A stretch of 64,000 nt of DNA from Bacteroidia bacterium (lineage in GTDB: Bacteria; Bacteroidota; Bacteroidia; Chitinophagales; UBA2359), in NCBI GenBank assembly GCA_030427245.1, contig JAUHXA010000002.1, positions 184,328-248,327 of the forward strand, in the 5' to 3' direction. Under the pieces are notes generated by a model. The model was given only the letters and a program-made list of their open reading frames with translations, ran no database searches and was not told the origin of the DNA. Each line of letters starts with the position of its first letter. The first letter of the stretch is position 1. Shown here piece by piece: positions 8,999 to 16,729 of this stretch. Both the position numbers and the translations under genes were made by a program.

Positions 8999-11416
8999 AT
9001 GAATAAAAACCAGCTTCTCAAATCAGCGATTCCTCATTTAGCCGCCTTTGGTGTGCTTCTCATTGTTGCGATTGTGTACTTTAGCCCTTTATTGAGTGGC
9101 AAAATATTGGTACAATCGGATATTGTCCAATGGAAAGGCTCTGCAAAGGAAGTGGATGATTTTCGAGACAAAACGGGTGAAGAAGCCCTTTGGACCAACT
9201 CCATGTTTGGTGGAATGCCTGCCTACCAAATCAGCATGAGACCCAAAGGAAATGTGGTCAACAAGATTCGGAACATCATGTTGAAAATCATACCCAAACC
9301 CGCCAATATCATTCTTTTTTGTATGGTGGCTTTTTACATTCTGATGATGGTTATGGGGGTACATCCCATATTGGGCGCAATCGGCGGAATGGCTTATGGC
9401 TTGATGACTTACAATATGTTGATTCTGGAAGCAGGACACATCATCAAAGCCCTGTCGATGTCCCATGCTCCGCTGGTCATAGCTGGGGTCTTATTGGCTT
9501 TTCGGGGTCGGTATTTGATTGGTGCAGCTTTGGGAGGCGTTGGATTTGCCTTTAGTATTGTAGCGGCACACTACCAGATTACCTATTACATGATGTTGAT
9601 TCTCTTGGTGTTTGGTATTGTGTATTTGATTGAAGCGGTTAAAAACAAGAAAGTAGCAGATTTTGCGAAAGCGTCAGTCATTATGGGTTTGGTGTTTGTG
9701 GTCGCTACTGCAACGGATTATGTGCGAATGGCGACGACCTACGAATTCAGTAAGGAAACCATGCGTGGAGGTTCGGAACTGACCAAAAAAGGGGCAGAAG
9801 ATGGACTGCAAGCCGACTATGCTTTTTCGTGGAGTTATGGCAAAATGGAAACCATGACCTTGTTGATTCCTCGTTTTATGGGTGGTGCTTCTGGTGAAAA
9901 AATATCCAAAGACTCACAGACTTACAAGGCTTTGCGAAAACTGGGCAGTCGTTCGGAAGTCGGGCCGATGTATTGGGGTGAGTCTCCTTTTACGGGCGGT
10001 CCATTTTATTTGGGAGCGATTATTTGCTTTTTGTTTGTGTTGGGTTGTGTGATTGTACCAGGTCCATTGAAGTGGTGGCTGGTGATAGCTACTGCGCTGT
10101 CGATTATCTTGGCATGGGGAAAACATTTTGAAGCCTTCAATATGCTGATTTTTGATTACTTCCCGATGTACAACAAGTTTCGAGTGGTTTCGATGTCATT
10201 GATAATGGTACAGTTAACCGTTCCGATGTTGGGCATTTTTGCTCTGCAAAAGGTGTTTACAGGTAAAATGCCGAAGGATGAATTGATGAAGGCATTGAAG
10301 ATAAGCTTGGGTGTTGTGGGAGGTATTTTGTTGTTTTTCATTTTGTTAGGCGGCTCGTTGTTTGATTTTTCGGCAGCAGGCGATAGCGGTTATCCCGAAA
10401 GTTTGGTGAGAGCATTGGAGGCAGATAGAGCGAGTATGTTGCGAATGGATGCGCTTCGTTCTTTGGGTTTCATACTTTTGGCGGTTGGAGCGATTTATTT
10501 GACCATGATTGAAAAAGTCAAATGGACCTATGCAGCGGCTGCAATTGGCGTGTTGGTGTTGGTGGATTTGTGGACAGTGGACAAGCGATATTTGGATACG
10601 GATGATTTTGTAAATGCAAAAAAAGAAGACAGTTATTTCACCGCAACACCAGCCGATAAACAAATTCTACAAGACCCTGACCCTCATTACCGAGTCTTCA
10701 ATATGACCCGTAGTCCCTTCAATGATGGAGTAACGTCTTATCACCACAAATCTATTGGTGGTTATCATGGCGCAAAATTGGCTCGTTACCAAGATTTGAT
10801 TGACGAGCATTTGACGCAGGGTAATCTCAATGTAATGAGTATGTTGAATACCAAATATGTCATCCGACAAGGAGAAGGTGGACAGCCTGTGGCTCAGCCA
10901 AATCCACAAGCTATGGGCAATTCTTGGTTTGTGAGTCAGGTAAAAATGGTGAACAATGCGGATGAAGAAAGTGCGGCTTTGACCGACTTCAATCCTGCCC
11001 AAACTGCGGTAGTTGATAAGCGTTTTGCGGACTATTTGGAGGGTTTCAATGCGGTGATGGACACAGGCGCAACGATTCAATTGACCGAATACAAACCGAA
11101 TCATTTGACCTATTCGAGCAATAGTAGCAGCCCTAATTTGGCGGTTTTTTCGGAAATTTACTACAATGACAACAAAGGCTGGAATGCCTACATTGATGGT
11201 GAAAAAACACCGCATATTCGGGCAGATTATATTTTGAGAGCCTTGAAAGTGCCTGCTGGACAGCACAAGATTGAGTTCAAGTTTGAGCCACAGAGTTTTT
11301 ATTCGGGTAGTATGATTTCTTTTGGGGCTTCGGCGATTATTATCTTATTGGTGATTGCAGCAGTGGTTCAGTGGTTTAGGGAGAATGTGGTGGCTGGTGA
11401 TGTGGTGGAATCGTGA
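8999..11416 (+). CDS. YfhO-family multi-spanning membrane protein
   Basis: An 805-residue integral membrane protein. It starts with a hydrophobic helix (HLAAFGVLLIVAIVYFSPLL), followed by the short segment GKILVQSDIVQWKGSAKEVDDFRDKTGEEALWTNSMFGGMPAYQ, the conserved first extracytoplasmic loop of YfhO proteins. About eleven more membrane helices follow, then a soluble domain (residues 520-780) and a final helix near the C-terminus (ISFGASAIIILLVIAAVVQWF). YfhO proteins are GT-C-like membrane glycosyltransferases; Gram-positive members glycosylate teichoic acids, while in Bacteroidota the acceptor is unknown. The GT2 gene follows on the same strand after 99 bases and may act in the same glycan pathway. 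Confidence 0.85.
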   Translation: MNKNQLLKSAIPHLAAFGVLLIVAIVYFSPLLSGKILVQSDIVQWKGSAKEVDDFRDKTGEEALWTNSMFGGMPAYQISMRPKGNVVNKIRNIMLKIIPKPANIILFCMVAFYILMMVMGVHPILGAIGGMAYGLMTYNMLILEAGHIIKALSMSHAPLVIAGVLLAFRGRYLIGAALGGVGFAFSIVAAHYQITYYMMLILLVFGIVYLIEAVKNKKVADFAKASVIMGLVFVVATATDYVRMATTYEFSKETMRGGSELTKKGAEDGLQADYAFSWSYGKMETMTLLIPRFMGGASGEKISKDSQTYKALRKLGSRSEVGPMYWGESPFTGGPFYLGAIICFLFVLGCVIVPGPLKWWLVIATALSIILAWGKHFEAFNMLIFDYFPMYNKFRVVSMSLIMVQLTVPMLGIFALQKVFTGKMPKDELMKALKISLGVVGGILLFFILLGGSLFDFSAAGDSGYPESLVRALEADRASMLRMDALRSLGFILLAVGAIYLTMIEKVKWTYAAAAIGVLVLVDLWTVDKRYLDTDDFVNAKKEDSYFTATPADKQILQDPDPHYRVFNMTRSPFNDGVTSYHHKSIGGYHGAKLARYQDLIDEHLTQGNLNVMSMLNTKYVIRQGEGGQPVAQPNPQAMGNSWFVSQVKMVNNADEESAALTDFNPAQTAVVDKRFADYLEGFNAVMDTGATIQLTEYKPNHLTYSSNSSSPNLAVFSEIYYNDNKGWNAYIDGEKTPHIRADYILRALKVPAGQHKIEFKFEPQSFYSGSMISFGASAIIILLVIAAVVQWFRENVVAGDVVES

Positions 11417-11515
11417 TTGGTGGACTGGTGACTGGACAAAGACGTACGATTTAATATTACATGATTTTTGAAGTAGGATTTTAGATGACCTTTTGAATTA
11501 AAATAATACCTTGTA

Positions 11516-12415
11516 TTGACACAAACTCCAAAAATATCAGCCATCATTTGCACCTACAATGGTGAAAAATACCTGCTAAAAACACTTCAATCTTTGGCGG
11601 AACAAACATTGAAGCCAGAAGACTATGAAATTGTGATTGTCGACAATAATTCAACGGATAGTGTTCCTGCCATTTCACAGGGGTTTATCAAATACAATAG
11701 TCACTTAAACATTCAGTATCAACTGGAAAAGCAAGCGGGATTGTCTTTTGCGAGGAATTGTGGTATTGAAGCGAGTAAGGCTCCGATAGTGGTGTTTATT
11801 GACGATGATGCGACTGCAAATGAGGTATTTTTGGAGCGGCATTTACAAATTTATCAAGACAAAAAAGACGCTGTTGCGGCAGGTGGAAAGGTATTGGGAG
11901 CTTACCCAACGGGTAAAGAACCCAACTGGTTGAGTCATTATATTGAAGGCGTTTTTTCGCTGATTGACAGGGGCGAAAAAGTGCATCTTTTTGAAAAGAA
12001 ATTCCCTGTGGGCTGCAATATGTCTTTTAAGAAGTCGGTATTGCAGGAGATGGGCAGTTTCAATACGAATGTGAAATATCGAAGTGATGAAAAGTTTGTG
12101 TTTTTGAATTTGAAGAAAAACAAACAGACCATTTATTACCTTCCGCAAGCGATTGCCTACCACAATATTGACGAAAAGAGGATGTCGAAAGCCAGTGTGG
12201 TAAAAGTGAGTCAGTTGGTTGGGGCTGGTGAACGGGAAAGACTTTCACCTAATTTGGGGACTTTGGCATTGAAGTTCTTAGAGTATGTCTTCAAGCTCGG
12301 AGCAAGTTTTGTTTTGGGTTTGTTTTTTTTACTAAAGGGACAAGCTGCAAAGGCTTATTACATAATATTGGTGCGCTGGTATGTTTTGTGGGGATTTTTC
12401 TTTTATCGAAACTAG
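11516..12415 (+). CDS. Glycosyltransferase family 2 with C-terminal membrane segment
   Basis: A 299-residue GT-A glycosyltransferase. The nucleotide-sugar fold begins at residue 6 (KISAIICTYN); VDNNSTD is at residues 42-48 and the metal-binding DDD at residues 96-98 (VVFIDDDATANEVF), followed by GCNMSFKKSVL and a conserved DEKF. The last 40 residues are strongly hydrophobic and suggest membrane association. Initiation is almost certainly at the TTG at 11516: an in-frame stop lies 10 bases upstream and there is no ATG before the conserved domain. It may add sugars to a surface polysaccharide together with the preceding YfhO protein. Donor and acceptor are unknown. Confidence 0.85.
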   Translation: MTQTPKISAIICTYNGEKYLLKTLQSLAEQTLKPEDYEIVIVDNNSTDSVPAISQGFIKYNSHLNIQYQLEKQAGLSFARNCGIEASKAPIVVFIDDDATANEVFLERHLQIYQDKKDAVAAGGKVLGAYPTGKEPNWLSHYIEGVFSLIDRGEKVHLFEKKFPVGCNMSFKKSVLQEMGSFNTNVKYRSDEKFVFLNLKKNKQTIYYLPQAIAYHNIDEKRMSKASVVKVSQLVGAGERERLSPNLGTLALKFLEYVFKLGASFVLGLFFLLKGQAAKAYYIILVRWYVLWGFFFYRN

Positions 12416-12466
12416 TTGTATCGTGACTGGTAAACAGTGATTGATGACTCGGTTGAAATATACTTA

Positions 12467-14626
12467 CTACACCAATTCCATCCTCTCTACAGCTACTCCA
12501 TTTTTTTCAGTTTGTTCGATTGGTAACGTAAAAAAGAAAGTACTTCCTTCTCCTACTGCCGATTCTACCCAGATTTGTCCCCCATGTTGTTCTACAATTT
12601 TTTTGCAGGTAGCCAAACCAATGCCTGTGCCTTCGTACTCCTCTTTGGTGTGGAGTCTTCGGAACATTTCAAATATTTTTTGTTGATAATCCAACTCGAT
12701 TCCAATACCATTGTCCTTAACAGAGAACACATAAGACTTATCTTTTTTCTGGCAATTGACCCACACTTCTGGAAATTCTGTTCTTTGGAATTTCAGTCCA
12801 TTGCTGATAAGATTTTGGAAGAGTTGTTGCATTTGTACTTGACTTGCCTTGATGGTAGGCAAAAATTGAACGTGTATTTTGGCGTTTTTTTGGTGAATAG
12901 CAGGTTGTAAGATTCCCACTACCGAATCTACAACTTCTTTGGTATTGATCCATTTTTTGGTCTGATCCTGTGAACCTACTCTGGAATACGCCAACAAATC
13001 GTCTAATAGTGCATACATCCGCTTCACTGCATCAGTAACAAAACCCATAAATTCTTGGGCATCTTGATCCAATTCTTTTTTGTAACGTCTGTCTAATAAG
13101 GATGTGTAAGAGCTAATGGTTCGGAGAGGTTCTTTGAGGTCATGAGAAGCAATGTAGGCAAATTGGCGAAGTTCGAGGTTGGAGTTTTCGAGCTGTTGGT
13201 TTTGTTCCTGTATCTGCTCATTTTTATTGGCAAGCAGCTTATTGAGTTCTATTTGTTGGTGATTACTGGATTCGAGTTCTTGGTTTTGTTGTTGAATTTG
13301 CTCGTTTTTGGTTTCCAATATCTCGTTGTATTGACGAAGTTTTCGGTAGTATAGGAATAGTGCTGTGGTGAAAATAGCAAAAAATGCGATGCCCATCAAA
13401 GAAGCATTTTGGTAAAATTTGATTTCCTGTTGTGTTTGGAGTAGTTCGTTTTCTTTCTTCAGGAATCTGATTTCACGTTCTTTTTTATACATTTCATAAT
13501 TGATCTTTGCTTGATTCATTTCCTGCAAAGTGTTCTCGTTCAGTAGAGAATCCTTTAGATTAAGGTAGGCAGATTGGTATTTGTAAGCGTTGGCGATGTC
13601 TCCATTTTTTCTATAGGCTTCTCCCATAGACTCATATACTTCTATGATTCGGGGACGAGACCCGATAGATTGAGCGATGTTTAAGGCTTCATTGAAATAT
13701 TGAAGTGCTTTTGAAAACTTATCTAAATCTACATGCAAATTTCCAATTGCCCTTAAACTTTCTACTTCTCCCCATTTGTCGCCCAATTCTTGCTTCAATT
13801 CCCAAGATTTGGTAAGATACTTCAATGCCAAATCACATTCTCCAATATTGAAGTAGTTTGAGCCAACATTGTGTGTCGCATAGGCTATTCCCAAAACATA
13901 GTCCATTTCTTCTGCCAACTCCAAGGCCCTCAAATTGTACTTTAAGGATTCTTCTATTCTATTTAGACGTTCATACGTACTTCCGATGGCGCCTAAACTT
14001 GCATAAGTTGCTGTCTGGTTCCCTATTTTTTCTGCAATTTTGAGGGTTCTGGTAAAATATTGAAGGGCACTCTCGAATCGAAATTGATAAAAATAAATAT
14101 TTCCAATTTCATATACAGAGCGTGCTACGCCCATTGAATCGGGAATCTCTTCGTAGATTTGCAGTGCTTGAAGACGGTAATTATAGGCCAACTTGAAGTT
14201 TCCCATTTCCTGATAAATCTTTGCCACGCTCCCCAAAGACTTTGCTTTTTTGTCTATGTCTAACTGCACTCCTTTGGTTTCCAAGAACAAAAAGTAATTG
14301 TCAAGAGCTCTATCAAACTCATTTAGTTTGTGATAAGTGCTTCCCAAATGAAAATACAACTGAATATCTTTATGACCAGATTTTTCAGTATATTTCAGAG
14401 CATCCTCATAATTTTTCTTTGCATAAGCATAATCCCGATTATCGAAATAAAAGTCTCCCATTTCCGAATAAGATTGTGAAACTTTTTGGTAATTCTGCTG
14501 TGTCTTTAAGATTTCTATTTGACTACACAAACTATCTACATTCATTGCAGAGATAGGCATGTAGGAAAAATACAACAAGGTAAAAATCCCTTTAATAATG
14601 ATATGGTTTAGTTGTTTGGTCTTCAT
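12467..14626 (-). CDS. TPR-containing sensor histidine kinase
   Basis: A 719-residue protein with a signal peptide/anchor (residues 1-28), a periplasmic region of about eight TPR repeats (residues 35-375, for example AYATHNVGSNYFNIGECDLALKYL), a membrane helix near residues 403-420, a glutamine/asparagine-rich coiled coil (about 430-485), a HisKA domain with phospho-acceptor H495 in ASHDLKEPLR, and a HATPase_c domain with the N box (FQNLISNGLKF), G1 (VKDNGIGI), F box (FEMFRRL) and G2 (GTGIGLA). It is complete as a kinase, but no response regulator is encoded nearby. The start lies 124 bases after the last peptide gene on the same strand, so it could be read from the peptide promoter. The periplasmic TPR array could bind a peptide; that link is inferred. 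Confidence 0.93.
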   Translation of the reverse strand: MKTKQLNHIIIKGIFTLLYFSYMPISAMNVDSLCSQIEILKTQQNYQKVSQSYSEMGDFYFDNRDYAYAKKNYEDALKYTEKSGHKDIQLYFHLGSTYHKLNEFDRALDNYFLFLETKGVQLDIDKKAKSLGSVAKIYQEMGNFKLAYNYRLQALQIYEEIPDSMGVARSVYEIGNIYFYQFRFESALQYFTRTLKIAEKIGNQTATYASLGAIGSTYERLNRIEESLKYNLRALELAEEMDYVLGIAYATHNVGSNYFNIGECDLALKYLTKSWELKQELGDKWGEVESLRAIGNLHVDLDKFSKALQYFNEALNIAQSIGSRPRIIEVYESMGEAYRKNGDIANAYKYQSAYLNLKDSLLNENTLQEMNQAKINYEMYKKEREIRFLKKENELLQTQQEIKFYQNASLMGIAFFAIFTTALFLYYRKLRQYNEILETKNEQIQQQNQELESSNHQQIELNKLLANKNEQIQEQNQQLENSNLELRQFAYIASHDLKEPLRTISSYTSLLDRRYKKELDQDAQEFMGFVTDAVKRMYALLDDLLAYSRVGSQDQTKKWINTKEVVDSVVGILQPAIHQKNAKIHVQFLPTIKASQVQMQQLFQNLISNGLKFQRTEFPEVWVNCQKKDKSYVFSVKDNGIGIELDYQQKIFEMFRRLHTKEEYEGTGIGLATCKKIVEQHGGQIWVESAVGEGSTFFFTLPIEQTEKNGVAVERMELV

Positions 14627-14680
14627 GGGTATAAAAAAATTTTACCTCAATAGAGTAAAAATTAAGTTGAAAGAACTAAT

Positions 14681-14713
14681 ACAGGCAACACATTAAATAA
14701 ATACATTGCCTGT
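14681..14713. repeat. Inverted repeat between last peptide gene and kinase
   Basis: ACAGGCAA at 14681-14688 pairs with TTGCCTGT at 14706-14713 across a 17-base AT-rich loop. Its T-run lies on the plus-strand side, so it is a poor terminator for the minus-strand peptide genes. It may be an attenuator or an mRNA-processing hairpin between peptides and kinase. Confidence 0.4.
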
Positions 14714-14749
14714 TTTTGATTCTATAATTGTTAAAATAATATATGCTGA

Positions 14750-14974
14750 CTATGGAGTATTACCATTACCATTGCCATGACCAGCACTATTGCCATTTCC
14801 AGCACTATTGCCATTTCCAGCACTATTGCCATTTCCAGCACCATTTTCTTCACCAAATGGAGGAGGATAACCATTGCCATTACCAGTGCCTCCACCGCCT
14901 TTCAAGGTATGTAACTTATTTAAATCAATGACTTTTACAGAATCTATATACTTGAATTTACTAAACTTGTTCAT
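14750..14974 (-). CDS. Double-glycine-leader peptide, type A copy 3 (Gly/Asn-rich tail)
   Basis: A 74-residue peptide. The leader, residues 1-27, ends in LKGG (K25-G26-G27) and is followed by G-G-T-G-N-G-N-G and the shared motif YPPPFGEE with Y36. The tail (residues 44-74) is a low-complexity Gly/Asn/Ser stretch encoded by an 18-base tandem repeat (GNGNSA three times), and the peptide ends GNGNTP. The leader resembles Bacteroidota GG-type natural-product precursors cleaved and exported by C39-peptidase ABC transporters. It is the last of six related genes and is most similar to the type A copies at 15280 and 15782. The core has no cysteine and a single tyrosine. Function is inferred: a secreted, possibly tyrosine-sulfated peptide. 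Confidence 0.8.
   Translation of the reverse strand: MNKFSKFKYIDSVKVIDLNKLHTLKGGGGTGNGNGYPPPFGEENGAGNGNSAGNGNSAGNGNSAGHGNGNGNTP
14783..14836. repeat. 18-base tandem repeat, three perfect copies, inside type A copy 3
   Basis: AGCACTATTGCCATTTCC occurs at 14783-14800, 14801-14818 and 14819-14836 with no mismatch, flanked by degenerate partial units. The unit is a multiple of three, so copy number can change without breaking the frame. Each unit encodes a rotation of GNGNSA. Confidence 0.95.
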
Positions 14975-15032
14975 GAGATAGAGTATTTAAATTAATAATT
15001 TTGTTTATACTAAAGTTAAAAATCAATGGGAT

Positions 15033-15176
15033 TTATTCCTCATCAAATGGGGGAGGATAACCATGACTTTTGCCTTTGTATAAAAGGTTTCCTCTACCCC
15101 CTTTTACAAAAGTGAATTCTTTTGAAGAAAGCAAATATTTGCTAAATTTTGCTTTCAGTTTTTTAAATGTAAACAT
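15033..15176 (-). CDS. Double-glycine-leader peptide, type B copy 3
   Basis: A 47-residue peptide starting at the ATG at 15176. The basic leader runs MFTFKKLKAKF...LLSSKEFTFVKGG, with G26-G27 as the predicted cleavage site. The core R-G-N-L-L-Y is followed by the type B motif KGKSHGYPPPFDE and a final E, with the key tyrosine at Y40. A second core tyrosine (Y33) precedes the motif. Nineteen bases upstream lies ATTCACTCTAA (minus strand), shared with type B copy 1. The final motif is identical in protein to copies 1 and 2 but differs from them at many third codon positions. It forms a pair with type A copy 3, 58 bases downstream. Confidence 0.78.
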   Translation of the reverse strand: MFTFKKLKAKFSKYLLSSKEFTFVKGGRGNLLYKGKSHGYPPPFDEE

Positions 15177-15194
15177 AATATTAAATTTATTAGA

Positions 15195-15205
15195 TTAGAG
15201 TGAAT
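15195..15205 (-). promoter_or_regulatory. Shared upstream box of type B peptide genes (copy 3)
   Basis: ATTCACTCTAA on the minus strand, 19 bases before the start codon. The identical 11-mer sits 20 bases before type B copy 1 (16206-16216). It is not a Shine-Dalgarno sequence. It may be part of a promoter or leader duplicated with the gene unit. Confidence 0.4.
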
Positions 15206-15279
15206 TTATAGAGAGCAAAGCGTCTACTTTTTATGAGAGCCCCTTACCCCCTATTAGATTGTTTTATTCCTTTTTAAAT

Positions 15280-15453
15280 CTATAAGATTGGAGGAACTGG
15301 GGCAAGTGGAGGTAAAGGAATTTCTCCTTCACCAAATGGCGGGGGATAACCATTTCCATTTCCAGTGCCGCCTCCGCCTTTGAAGGAATCTGCTTTGTCT
15401 GGAATAATGATTTTCACCGACTTAAGATGTTTGATTTTATTAAAACTTTTCAT
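15280..15453 (-). CDS. Double-glycine-leader peptide, type A copy 2 (proline-rich tail)
   Basis: A 57-residue peptide from the ATG at 15453. The leader MKSFNKIKHLKSVKIIIPDK...K ends in KGG (25-27) and is followed by G-G-T-G-N-G-N-G and Y36-P-P-P-F-G-E. The tail is short and proline/leucine-rich (GEIPLPPLAPVPPIL). The 16 bases around the start codon, read on the plus strand as TTTTCATGAGTCGAAA, are identical to those at type A copy 1. The leader and the motif up to GYPPPFGE are conserved among the three type A copies while the tails diverge completely. This suggests that the conserved part is the functional core and the tail is variable or removed. Confidence 0.8.
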   Translation of the reverse strand: MKSFNKIKHLKSVKIIIPDKADSFKGGGGTGNGNGYPPPFGEGEIPLPPLAPVPPIL

Positions 15454-15507
15454 GAGTCGAAACTTTTTTTATAATTAATGAGAATTTCAGTATGAATGTA
15501 ACCCGAT

Positions 15508-15648
15508 TTATACTTCATCGAATGGAGGTGGATATCCATGGCTTTTGCCTTTGTATAATCTCGCAAATCTGCCGCCTTTTACAAGGTTGGATTCCTTTTG
15601 GGTAAGCAAATAATTAGCTAATCGTTTTTTTAATTTAATTTTAAACAT
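15508..15648 (-). CDS. Double-glycine-leader peptide, type B copy 2
   Basis: A 46-residue peptide from the ATG at 15648. The leader MFKIKLKKRLANYLLTQKE...LVKGG (G25-G26) is followed by R-F-A-R-L-Y and the type B motif KGKSHGYPPPFDE, ending in V, with the key tyrosine Y39. It is strongly basic apart from the acidic end after the proline run. It pairs with type A copy 2, 54 bases downstream. The upstream sequence does not carry the ATTCACTCTAA box of the other two type B genes, so it may depend on read-through from the first unit. Confidence 0.78.
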   Translation of the reverse strand: MFKIKLKKRLANYLLTQKESNLVKGGRFARLYKGKSHGYPPPFDEV

Positions 15649-15781
15649 AATATATTGGATTTTTGCAATTTAATTGAAAATTAGACATAATCAGAAGGAA
15701 ACATAGCTTTTTACAGTGTGTACATCAAATGCCTATTTAACTTTACAAAGAGACGCACCTACTGTTTTTATGCTTAGCTTA

Positions 15782-15976
15782 TTAATCATTGTCATTTCCA
15801 AAAAGGCTATTCCAAATAGATTCCAATAATGAACCCAATGTTGCTCCTTCTTCACCAAATGGGGGTGGGTAGCCATTTCCGCATCCAATACCACCTCCAC
15901 CTTTGAGAGTACTTGCTTTGTCTGTGGTGATGATTTTCGTAGACTTAAGTTGTTTGATTTTATTAAAATTTTTCAT
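15782..15976 (-). CDS. Double-glycine-leader peptide, type A copy 1 (amphipathic tail)
   Basis: A 64-residue peptide from the ATG at 15976. The leader MKNFNKIKQLKSTKIITTDK ends in LKGG (25-27), then G-G-I-G-C-G-N-G and Y36-P-P-P-F-G-E-E. Its tail differs from the other type A copies: TLGSLLESIWNSLFGNDND is a plausible amphipathic helix, as seen in some bacteriocin-like peptides. C32 is the only cysteine in the three type A cores. The 16-base start region matches type A copy 2. The gap to the next gene (15649-15781) contains sequence loosely similar to the gap before type B copy 3, as expected if the two-gene unit was duplicated. Confidence 0.8.
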   Translation of the reverse strand: MKNFNKIKQLKSTKIITTDKASTLKGGGGIGCGNGYPPPFGEEGATLGSLLESIWNSLFGNDND

Positions 15977-16042
15977 GAGTCGAAATTTTCTTGAATAATT
16001 GAAAAAATAGAGAATAAAAACGTTAAATACATTTCACCAATC

Positions 16043-16186
16043 TTACTGTTCGTCGAATGGTGGAGGGTATCCGTGGCTTTTACCTTTTTCTCTTTCGAGC
16101 CACATGCCGCCTTTGATAAAGCTACATTCCTTTTTATTAAGGACATCTTTTGCTGTTAAGTTTTTCAGCTTTTTTAACATAACCAT
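16043..16186 (-). CDS. Double-glycine-leader peptide, type B copy 1 (first of the cluster)
   Basis: A 47-residue peptide if it starts at the ATG at 16186 (MVMLKKLK); an ATG at 16180 is also possible. The frame is open further upstream to 16231, but the extra residues do not match the other copies. The leader ends F-I-K-G-G (25-27), the core is M-W-L-E-R-E, and the motif KGKSHGYPPPFDE with Y40 is followed by a final Q. It heads the series of six, about 540 bases from the divergent sulfotransferase start. The 11-base box ATTCACTCTAA lies 20 bases upstream. Codons for the final motif differ synonymously from type B copies 2 and 3 at most positions. Confidence 0.78.
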   Translation of the reverse strand: MVMLKKLKNLTAKDVLNKKECSFIKGGMWLEREKGKSHGYPPPFDEQ

Positions 16187-16729
16187 AGTAAAATAATTTA
16201 AATTGTTAGAGTGAATCTTAGCAGCATGCACTCAAAAGATTTGATGAGGGAACAAAAAATACTTTTCATTGAAGTACAATATGCTAACTAATTACAATCA
16301 TTACTTTTCCAATATCATGCCATATTTGTCATAGTATTGTAATATAGAAAAACTTGATGCTATCCTTTACGAAAAATCACCCTAAACAACTCAAAACAAG
16401 CTAAATATACACATAAAGGATTCAATCAAATAAAATAAAATACTCTTAACATTTTATTATAGTTAACTCAATAGTCAATTCTTGTTTGTTGAGAGCACAA
16501 AAATTAGAATACATTATTTTCAATTTTCGTAGTTATCTCATAATTATCACTTTGCACTTTGCATAAAAACTTCTTCATTCAAAAAACGTTCCAGCGTTTA
16601 ATCAAGCTCGAAATAAAGGGTATCTTATAGCACGATTATTGCAATTATTCTGGCAGCCCTCTTTTTCCAACTTCCCCACGTTCTTATACAGCTAAAACAA
16701 TAATCTTACGCATTAAATTTTTGTCAAAC
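16187..16729. other. Divergent intergenic region between peptide cluster and sulfotransferase
   Basis: This 543-base AT-rich stretch separates the first peptide gene from the sulfotransferase on the opposite strand. No further peptide reading frame with a GG leader or a YPPP motif is visible on either strand. I see no clean TTTG/TAnnTTTG promoter. A short direct repeat CACTTTGCACTTTGCAT lies near 16550-16566 and TAAATTTTTG lies just before the sulfotransferase start. It presumably holds the promoters of both transcription units. Confidence 0.5.
16206..16216 (-). promoter_or_regulatory. Shared upstream box of type B peptide genes (copy 1)
   Basis: ATTCACTCTAA on the minus strand, 20 bases before the ATG at 16186 and identical to the box before type B copy 3. 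The equal distance from the start codon suggests a promoter or leader element rather than chance. Confidence 0.4.

Noticed and set aside
14783..14836. Short tandem repeats that could suggest a CRISPR array
   Set aside because: The units are adjacent with no spacers, lie inside a reading frame and encode GNGNSA.
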